Shown: piece by piece, positions 35,027-41,251 of the stretch
Layout: each line of letters begins with the position of its first letter
Position numbering within the stretch: position 1 is the stretch's first letter
From: Duganella aquatilis
Lineage (GTDB): Bacteria > Pseudomonadota > Gammaproteobacteria > Burkholderiales > Burkholderiaceae_D
Length of the DNA stretch: 64,000 bases
Assembly: GCF_009674565.1 (NCBI RefSeq)
Contig: NZ_WKJL01000010.1
Span: forward strand, 124,001 to 188,000
Reading direction: 5' to 3'
Translations under genes and position numbers: made by a program
Notes under the pieces: model-generated
The model's input: only the letters and a program-made list of their open reading frames with translations
The model's database searches: none
What the model was told of the DNA's origin: nothing

Positions 35027-35235
35027 CTCTATATATTTCGGGCTCTAAAAGCTCTAAAACCTCTAAAACGCTAGAGATTGAACTATTTCGCTAGATTTCG
35101 CTCTAAAACAGAGAGGCCATTTAGAGAAAATAGAGAAATTAGAGCGAAATAGAGTGAGCAACACTTTATTTCTCTAGTGTTTTCTAGCGTTTTCTATTGA
35201 ATTAGAGCGAAATAGAGAAAATAGAGATTTTAGAG
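35027..35235. repeat. AT-rich island with 14 TAGAG/CTCTA pentamers (iteron/operator-like)
   Basis: A 229-base gap of far lower GC than the surroundings. TAGAG occurs nine times (starting 35072, 35122, 35131, 35140, 35150, 35203, 35213, 35222, 35231) and its complement CTCTA six times including 35027, 35043, 35052, 35061, 35101 and 35172, mostly spaced 9-10 bases apart (about one helical turn). A 17-mer, ATTAGAGCGAAATAGAG, is present twice exactly (35138-35154 and 35201-35217) and its core recurs inverted as ATTTCGCTCTAA at 35095-35106. The last copies abut the ribosome site of the gene at 35247. This looks like an array of protein-binding sites. Confidence 0.85.
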
Positions 35236-35246
35236 GGGAGAAAAAT

Positions 35247-35801
35247 ATGGACCACCCTGACCATCCTATCGGCGGCATGTACCTGCCCAGCAAAGTATTC
35301 TGCGCCCTGACGGAACATACCGGCGAAGGCTTCTACGGCGACAAAACCGCAGCCGCAGTCTCCGCGCTCATCCAGCAATGGATCGCCACGACACCCGCCG
35401 CACGCTGCCCATGGCGCGAAGAGCAAGACGAAAACGACGAGTCAAACGACAGCACTGCGAGCCAAGCGTCCGCCGCACCGCCACAGACCGTGCCAGCGCC
35501 AACTGCCGCGCCGGGCCCCGCGTCCGGCGCTGCCGGCAGCGGCCCTGAAACAAGCCGTGGCTACCAATGGAAGCAGCTCTTCCTGCCGAACGGCACCGAA
35601 CTGCGCACCATCTACGGCGGCCGTTCGATCTACGCCAAAGTGGAAGACGAACAAATCATCAGCGTCAACGGCCCGACCACGCCATCGCGGCTGGCCAACA
35701 CACAAGGCTGCGGCACGCGCAATGCCTGGCGAGCCATCTGGCTGCGCCTGCCCGGCAGCGCGCGCTGGCAGCGCGCCGCCGACTGCCGGCGCCAGGACTA
35801 G
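35247..35801 (+). CDS. Unknown protein: possible ribbon-helix-helix start, RAMA-like C-terminal domain
   Basis: A 184-aa protein with ATG 35247 behind GGGGAG. Residues 10-47 ('GMYLPSKVFCALTEHTGEGF', 'GDKTAAAVSALIQQWIA') resemble a strand-helix-helix DNA-binding unit of the Arc/CopG type. Residues 52-105 are a disordered Pro/Ala linker. Residues 107-178 ('LFLPNGTELRTIYGGRSIYA', then 'GPTTPSRLANTQ' and 'RNAWRAIWLRLPG') follow the RAMA/DUF4357-like pattern of a GxxL...A.V...G...SPS.A...NGW domain found with DNA-modification proteins. Both domain calls are my inference from pattern. Its TAG shares the palindrome CTAG with the stop of the convergent transporter gene. Confidence 0.6.
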   Translation: MDHPDHPIGGMYLPSKVFCALTEHTGEGFYGDKTAAAVSALIQQWIATTPAARCPWREEQDENDESNDSTASQASAAPPQTVPAPTAAPGPASGAAGSGPETSRGYQWKQLFLPNGTELRTIYGGRSIYAKVEDEQIISVNGPTTPSRLANTQGCGTRNAWRAIWLRLPGSARWQRAADCRRQD

Positions 35802-37108
35802 GCCGACTTTCTGCCGCGCGTCAGGAAGATCAGGCCGGCCGCGATCACCGACGCCGCAGACAGCGCATACAGGCCGCCCTGGATCGAACCGGTCTTCTGC
35901 TCCAGATAGCCGAAGGTGGCGGGCGCGACAAAGCCGCCCAGGTTGCCCAGCGAGTTGATCAGCGCGATCACCGCCGCCGCGATGCGGCTGTCGAGATAAC
36001 CCTGCGGAATCGGCCAGAACAGCGAGGACGCCGCCTTGAAGCCGATCGCCGCGAAGCAGATCGCCACGAACGCAAACACCGGGCCGCCCGTGGTGGAGGC
36101 AAACATGCCGCACGCCGCCACGATCAGCGCCACCGCCACCCACGCCTGCTGGTTGCGGTGCTTCTGCGCCAGCGTGGCAAACATATACATGGCCGCGATC
36201 GAGATAATCCACGGAATCGAGTTGAACAGGCCGATCTCGAATTCCGAGAACTGTCCCATCTTCTTGATGATGCTCGGCAGCCAGAACGTGGCGCCGTAGA
36301 TGGTCAGCTGGATCGCGAAGAAGATCAGGCAGAACAGCGCGATGCGGCTGTCCTTCAGCAGCGAGAACATGCTGGCGTGCGGCGGCCGGTTGGCGTCGCG
36401 CTCCTTGCGTTCGGCTTCGATGACGGCCGCCAGCTCGCGCCGTTCCTCGTTGCTCAGCCACTTGGCGTCTTCCGGCCGCGAATCGAGGAAGAACCACACC
36501 ACGAAGCACAGCGCCACCGAGGCCAGGCCTTCGATGACGAACATCCATTGCCAGCCGTGGAAGCCGCCGCCCTGGATCGACAGCAGCGCGCCGGACAGCG
36601 GCCCGGAAATCACCGAGGCCAGCGCCGAGCCGCTGAGGAAGATCGCCATCGCCTTGCCGCGCTCGCTGTTCGGCAGCCACTGCGTGAAGTAATACACGAC
36701 CCCCGGGAAGAAGCCGGCCTCGGCCACGCCCAGCAGGAAACGCACGATGTAGAACGAGGTCTCGCCCTGCACAAAGGCCATGCCGGTGGCGACGATGCCC
36801 CAGGTGGCCATGATGCGGGTCAGCCAGGCCTTGGCGCCGAAGCGCTGCTGCAGGATGTTGGACGGCACCTCGAACACCGCATACGCGAGGAAGAAGATGC
36901 CGGCGCCGAAGCCGAAGGCGGCGGCGCCGATGCCGAGGTCCTTCTCCAGGTGCGAGCGCACGAAGCCGATGTTGACGCGGTCGATGTAGTTGGCGATGAA
37001 CATCACCACGAACAGCGGCAAGATGCGCCACTTGACCTTGCTGACGGCCCGGTCGAGAACGGAAGGGGCGGCAGCGACGCCGCCGGTGGTGCTGGCGATG
37101 GTAGTCAT
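35798..37108 (-). CDS. MFS transporter, glucarate/galactarate (ACS family) type
   Basis: A 436-aa permease with 12 predicted helices. 'MFIANYIDRVNIGFV' in helix 1, 'FGFGAGIFFLAYAVFEVPSNI' in helix 2 and 'LLGVAEAGFFPGVVYYFTQWLP' are diagnostic for the anion:cation symporter family that takes up hexuronates and aldarates (GudP, ExuT). CAAGGAG precedes ATG 37108. It lies 38 bases downstream of gudD on the same strand, so D-glucarate or galactarate is the likely substrate. Confidence 0.9.
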   Translation of the reverse strand: MTTIASTTGGVAAAPSVLDRAVSKVKWRILPLFVVMFIANYIDRVNIGFVRSHLEKDLGIGAAAFGFGAGIFFLAYAVFEVPSNILQQRFGAKAWLTRIMATWGIVATGMAFVQGETSFYIVRFLLGVAEAGFFPGVVYYFTQWLPNSERGKAMAIFLSGSALASVISGPLSGALLSIQGGGFHGWQWMFVIEGLASVALCFVVWFFLDSRPEDAKWLSNEERRELAAVIEAERKERDANRPPHASMFSLLKDSRIALFCLIFFAIQLTIYGATFWLPSIIKKMGQFSEFEIGLFNSIPWIISIAAMYMFATLAQKHRNQQAWVAVALIVAACGMFASTTGGPVFAFVAICFAAIGFKAASSLFWPIPQGYLDSRIAAAVIALINSLGNLGGFVAPATFGYLEQKTGSIQGGLYALSAASVIAAGLIFLTRGRKSA

Positions 37109-37146
37109 GAGTCTCCTTGTGGTTCTTGTGGTTGTTATTGCTGTTG

Positions 37147-38490
37147 TTAGCGAACCATGCAAGGCATCTTGTTGTTGAACTTCCAGCCCGGAATCAGGAA
37201 CTGCATCGCCACCGCATCGTCGCGCGCGCCCAGCCCCATGTTGTTGTACAGATGGTGGGCCCGCTCGATGGCGTCCAGGTCGAGCTCCACACCGAGGCCG
37301 CCGCGGGTCGGCACCTGCACCATGCCGCCTTCAATCTTCAGCGGATTCCTGGTCAGGTGCTGGCCGTCCTGCCAGATCCAGTGGGTGTCGATGGCGGTGA
37401 TGTTGCCCGGCGCCGCCGCCGCCACGTGGGTGAACATGGCCAGCGAAATGTCGAAGTGGTTGTTCGAATGCGAGCCCCAGGTCAGGCCCCATTCATGGCA
37501 CATCTGCGCCACCCGCACCGAGCCCTGCATGGTCCAGAAATGCGGATCGGCCAGCGGAATGTCGACCGACTGCAGCTGGATCGCGTGACGCATCTCGCGC
37601 CAGTCGGTGGCCACCATATTGGTGGCGGTCAGCAGGCCGGTGGCGCGGCGGAACTCGGCCATCACCTCGCGCCCCGAATAGCCGTTCTCGGCGCCGCACG
37701 GGTCCTCGGCATAGGCCAGCACCTCGCCCTGGTCGCGGCACAGGCGGATCGCATCCTTCAGCAGCCAGCCGCCGTTCGGATCAAGCGTCACGCGCGCCTG
37801 CGGGAAGCGTTCGTGGAGGGCGGTGACCGCCTCGATCTCCTCCTCGCCGCGGAACACGCCGCCTTTCAGCTTGAAGTCGTTGAAGCCGTAGCGCTCGTAG
37901 GCCGCCTCGGCCAGCCGGACGATGGCGTCCGGCGTCAGCGCCGCCTCGTAGCGCAAGCGGGTCCAGGCGTCCGGTGCGTCGGCCGGCGTGGCCGCGTAGG
38001 GCAGGGTGGTGGCGGTGCGGTCGCCGACGTAGAACAGATAGCCCAGCATTTCCACCGCGCTGCGCTGCTGGCCTTCGCCCAGCAGGGCCGCCACCGGTAC
38101 GCCGAGGAACTGGCCCAGCAGGTCGAGCAGCGCCGCTTCCAGCGCCGTCACCGCGTGCACGGCGATGCGCAGGTCGAAGGTCTGCAGGCCGCGGCCGCCG
38201 GCGTCGCGGTCGGCGAAGGCGGCGCGCGCCGCGTTGAGGATGGCGTGGTAGTTGCCGATCGGCTGGTCCAGCACCAGCGCGCTGGCGTCCTCCAGCGTCT
38301 GGCGGATCTTCTCGCCGCCCGGCACCTCGCCGGCGCCGGTGTTGCCCAGGCTGTCGGTGAGGATCACGATGTTGCGGGTGAAATAGGGGCCGTGGGCGCC
38401 GCTCAGGTTCAGCAGCATGCTGTCGTGGCCGGCCACGGGAATGACGCGCATGGCAACAATACGGGGCGTGTCGGTGGTTGTTTGGGTCAT
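37147..38490 (-). CDS. gudD: Glucarate dehydratase
   Basis: A 447-aa enolase-superfamily enzyme that dehydrates D-glucarate to 5-keto-4-deoxyglucarate. '[15 protein letters not shown]' gives the KxK acid/base region, 'TLDPNGGW' and 'AYAEDPCG' the metal ligands, 'ATNMVATDW' and '[17 protein letters not shown]' the His/Asp dyad, and the family-specific end '[14 protein letters not shown]' is present. GGAG precedes ATG 38490; upstream in-frame codons read through the leader. First gene of a two-gene operon with the transporter. Confidence 0.94.
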   Translation of the reverse strand: MTQTTTDTPRIVAMRVIPVAGHDSMLLNLSGAHGPYFTRNIVILTDSLGNTGAGEVPGGEKIRQTLEDASALVLDQPIGNYHAILNAARAAFADRDAGGRGLQTFDLRIAVHAVTALEAALLDLLGQFLGVPVAALLGEGQQRSAVEMLGYLFYVGDRTATTLPYAATPADAPDAWTRLRYEAALTPDAIVRLAEAAYERYGFNDFKLKGGVFRGEEEIEAVTALHERFPQARVTLDPNGGWLLKDAIRLCRDQGEVLAYAEDPCGAENGYSGREVMAEFRRATGLLTATNMVATDWREMRHAIQLQSVDIPLADPHFWTMQGSVRVAQMCHEWGLTWGSHSNNHFDISLAMFTHVAAAAPGNITAIDTHWIWQDGQHLTRNPLKIEGGMVQVPTRGGLGVELDLDAIERAHHLYNNMGLGARDDAVAMQFLIPGWKFNNKMPCMVR

Positions 38491-38593
38491 GATGTCTCCA
38501 TAAATGATTGCGCTGTCATCGTGGATGGTAGTCGACTGGCCCGTTAATTTCAAGAAAAACCTGCTTGGATACGCAAAATAAAATGATTAAAAA

Positions 38594-38621
38594 TGATGTG
38601 CGATGTTATAATTTCACATCA
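38594..38621 (+). promoter_or_regulatory. Promoter -10 box inside a dyad, probable LacI-family operator
   Basis: A perfect TATAAT (38607-38612) is enclosed by the inverted repeat TGATGTG (38594-38600) and CACATCA (38615-38621). A poor -35 (TGATTA, 38584-38589) is 17 bases upstream. The site is 19 bases before the regulator start and about 105 bases before gudD, so it could mediate autoregulation and, less certainly, control of gudD. Confidence 0.5.
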
Positions 38622-38639
38622 CCGTTTATCATCAATACC

Positions 38640-39677
38640 ATGGACAAGACAGACCTGCGCACCTTGCGCACCGCCAGTGGCGAGGTGCCGGTCAGCGGCG
38701 CCACGCTGGCCGACGTCGCCAAGGTGGCCGGCGTGTCGCCGATCACCGTGTCGCGCGCGCTGAACCAGCCGCAACTGGTGCGGCCGAACACCGTGGCCAG
38801 GGTGCAGGCGGCGGTGGCGCAGACCGGCTACGTGAAAAACATGATGGCCGGCGCGCTGGCCTCGTCGCGCAGCCGGCTGGTGTCGCTGGTGCTGCCGACC
38901 ATCTCGACGCCGATCTTCGCCGACATGGCGCAGGCCGCCAGCGACCACCTGACGGCGGCCGGCTACCAGGTGATGCTGGGCCTGTCGAGCTACGAGGCGT
39001 GGCGCGAGGAGTTGCTGGTCGAGACCATCCTCAGCCGCCGCCCCGACGGCGTCATCCTGACCGGCTCGCTGCACACCGACAGCACCCGCCGCCGGCTGCA
39101 GGCGTCGCAGGTGCCGGTGGTGGAAACCTGGGACCTGACGCCGTCGCCGGTCGACATGATGGTCGGCTTCTCGCACGAGGAGGTGGGCCACGCCATCGCC
39201 CAGCATCTGCTGGCGCGCGGCTACCGCCGCATCGCCATCCTGGCGGTGCAGGACCCGCGCGCGGCGCGCCGCAACCAGGGCCTGCAGGCCGGCCTGGCCA
39301 AGCACGGCGTCGAAGTGGCGGCGCTGCAGATCATGCCGCTGCCGTCGACCTTCGGCCTGGGCCGCGACGGCACGGCCCTGCTGCTGGCGCAGCATCCCGA
39401 CATCGACGCCGTGGTGTGCAGCTCCGACACGCTGGCGCACGGCGTGCTGACCGAAGCCATCGCGCGCGGCATCGAGGTGCCGCGGCAGCTGGCGGTGGTC
39501 GGCTTCGGCGACCTCAATTTTGCCGCGCGCACCCATCCGCCGCTATCGACTGTGCGCGTGGATGGCGCTAATATCGGACATATGGCGGCGCAAGCGATCC
39601 TGGACCGGGTGGAGGGCAAGGCGGTTCCCAGCCTGAACGACACCGGCTTCCAGTTCATCCAGCGCGGCAGCACATAA
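38640..39677 (+). CDS. LacI-family transcriptional regulator
   Basis: A 345-aa repressor. The helix-turn-helix and hinge ('ATLADVAKVAGVSPITVSRA', then 'VRPNTVARVQAAVAQTGYV') are followed by a periplasmic-binding-protein-like effector domain ('LVLPTISTPIFADMAQAA', 'RRPDGVILTGS', 'VVGFGDLNFAARTHPPLSTVRVD'). The pattern matches the GntR/IdnR subgroup, whose effectors are gluconate-type acids. ATG 38640 is preferred because the longer frame would start within the promoter. Divergent from gudD and the transporter, hence probably their regulator with an aldarate effector. Confidence 0.9.
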   Translation: MDKTDLRTLRTASGEVPVSGATLADVAKVAGVSPITVSRALNQPQLVRPNTVARVQAAVAQTGYVKNMMAGALASSRSRLVSLVLPTISTPIFADMAQAASDHLTAAGYQVMLGLSSYEAWREELLVETILSRRPDGVILTGSLHTDSTRRRLQASQVPVVETWDLTPSPVDMMVGFSHEEVGHAIAQHLLARGYRRIAILAVQDPRAARRNQGLQAGLAKHGVEVAALQIMPLPSTFGLGRDGTALLLAQHPDIDAVVCSSDTLAHGVLTEAIARGIEVPRQLAVVGFGDLNFAARTHPPLSTVRVDGANIGHMAAQAILDRVEGKAVPSLNDTGFQFIQRGST

Positions 39678-39697
39678 TATCGACCACGGAGGCCGGC

Positions 39698-39970
39698 ATG
39701 GAAATGAAACGCATCAATGCGGGAAAACTGCGGGCCATCGGCTACGACACGCGCGACAAGCTGCTGCGCGTCGAGTTCGACGACGGCAGCGCCATCGACT
39801 ATTCCGGCGTCGGCAACGAGGTGTGGCGCAAGCTGTCGACCTCCGGCGCCGCCTGGAGCTACTACCGCGACAACATCGAGGAGGAATACACGGGCCGGCG
39901 CGGCGTGGTGCGCAAGCCGACCACCCGCGCCGACCTCGAAGACCTGTTCAAGCCGCCCAGCGACGGCTAA
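39698..39970 (+). CDS. KTSC-domain protein, 90 aa
   Basis: A small soluble protein. 'KLRAIGYDTRDKLLRVEFDD' followed by 'AIDYSGVGNEVWRKL' and 'YYRDNIEEEYTGRR' matches the KTSC domain (lysyl-tRNA-synthetase-associated C-terminal-like, function unknown). GGAGG precedes ATG 39698. Eight bases before the next gene, so probably co-transcribed with it. Confidence 0.8.
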   Translation: MEMKRINAGKLRAIGYDTRDKLLRVEFDDGSAIDYSGVGNEVWRKLSTSGAAWSYYRDNIEEEYTGRRGVVRKPTTRADLEDLFKPPSDG

Positions 39971-39978
39971 GGAGCGCC

Positions 39979-40587
39979 ATGCACTGTCCCGCCCTGTTCC
40001 GCGAGCAGCGCCTGGAAGTCCTGCACGCGCTGATCCACAGCCACCCGCTGGCGACGCTGATCACCAGCGGCGCCGCCGGCCTGTGCGCCAACCTGATCCC
40101 GTTCACCCTGCACGGCGACGTGCTGCGCGCCCACCTGGCGCGCAACAACCGCCAGCTGGACGACCTGCGCGCCGGCGCCGAAGCGCTGGTGCTGTTCCAG
40201 GGCCCGGAATGCTATGTCACGCCGTCCTGGTATCCGTCGAAAGCCGAGCACGAGAAAGTGGTGCCGACCTGGAACTTCGTCATGGTGCAGGCGCGCGGCA
40301 CGCCGCAGGTGCTGGACGACGCGGCCTGGGTACGGCAGCAGATCGCCGAGATGACCGCGCGCCAGGAAAGCGCCCGCGTCCAGCCGTGGAGCGTGGACGA
40401 CGCGCCGCCCGACTTCATCGCCGCGCAACTGCGCGCCATCGTCGGCGTCGAAATCCCCATCGCCCGCCTCGAAGGCAAGTGGAAGATCAGCCAGAACCGC
40501 CAGGAACCGGACCGCCAGGGCGTGCTGCACGGCCTGGCCGCCGAAGGCCGCTGTCCCGCCATGCAGCGCCTGATGACGGACGGCTGA
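39979..40587 (+). CDS. PaiB-like FMN-binding negative transcriptional regulator
   Basis: A 202-aa flavin-reductase-fold protein. 'HPLATLITSGAAGLCANLIPFTL' , 'ARNNRQLDDLRAGAEALVLFQGPECYVTPSWYPSK' and 'VPTWNFVMVQARG' are characteristic of the PaiB family, which binds FMN or heme. In Bacillus, PaiB affects sporulation genes; here the role is unknown. GGAG precedes ATG 39979. Confidence 0.88.
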   Translation: MHCPALFREQRLEVLHALIHSHPLATLITSGAAGLCANLIPFTLHGDVLRAHLARNNRQLDDLRAGAEALVLFQGPECYVTPSWYPSKAEHEKVVPTWNFVMVQARGTPQVLDDAAWVRQQIAEMTARQESARVQPWSVDDAPPDFIAAQLRAIVGVEIPIARLEGKWKISQNRQEPDRQGVLHGLAAEGRCPAMQRLMTDG

Positions 40588-40663
40588 GCAAAATACCGGA
40601 ATCCGATTGTTTCCGCTGGATGGCTGTGGTTTAATCAAAAAATCGTCGACCTTATTGATCGCC

Positions 40664-41251
40664 ATGTCCAGCGCCAGCCAACCAGAAAACCAGCCAGTTG
40701 CCCCCGCCTTCCGTGTCGAACGCTCCGCGGTCCACGGCAACGGCGTATTCGCCCAGCGCGACATCGCCCCCGGCGAACGCATCGTCGAATACGGCGGCCG
40801 CGAAATCACCTGGGAAGAAGCGCAGCTGCGCGCCGAAGTGCAGGGCGGCCCGCACAACCACACCTTCTTCTTCAGCCTGGCCAACGGCAACGTCATCGAC
40901 GGCGGCGACCACGGCAACGAAGCGCGCTACATCAACCACTCATGCGAGCCGAACTGCGAAGCCATCGAGGAAGAGGATGGCCGCATCTTCATCTACGCGC
41001 TGCACGACATCCGCCAGGACGAAGAGCTCAGCTATTCCTACCCGCTGATCTACGAAGGCCGCCACACGCCGGCCATCAAGCGCGCCTTCGCCTGCCGCTG
41101 CGGCGCCGCCCGCTGCAGCGGCACCATGCTGGCGCCCAAGCCGCGCAAGCGCAAGCCGAAGCCGCTCACGCCGGATGCGCCAGCGGTTCCTGCAGCGTAC
41201 GGCCCTGGATTAGCAGCTGCTCAAAGTCCGCAGCCGGCAGCGCCGGGCTGA
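40664..41251 (+). CDS. SET-domain protein-lysine methyltransferase-like protein
   Basis: A 195-aa protein with a complete SET domain: 'HGNGVFAQRDIAPGERIVEYGG' (24-45), the cofactor and pseudoknot motif 'RYINHSCEPNCE' (88-99), 'EELSYSYPLIYEG' (120-132) and a post-SET zinc motif 'CRCGAARCSGTM' (144-155). A basic KPRKRKPKP segment and an Ala/Pro tail follow. Such proteins transfer methyl groups from S-adenosylmethionine to lysines; bacterial targets are mostly unknown. The last 86 bases overlap, antisense, the 3' end of the next gene. Confidence 0.88.
   Translation: MSSASQPENQPVAPAFRVERSAVHGNGVFAQRDIAPGERIVEYGGREITWEEAQLRAEVQGGPHNHTFFFSLANGNVIDGGDHGNEARYINHSCEPNCEAIEEEDGRIFIYALHDIRQDEELSYSYPLIYEGRHTPAIKRAFACRCGAARCSGTMLAPKPRKRKPKPLTPDAPAVPAAYGPGLAAAQSPQPAAPG

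Noticed and set aside
35027..35235. CRISPR array
   Set aside because: The TAGAG repeats are only five bases with irregular orientation and no unique spacers of constant length; no cas genes are near.
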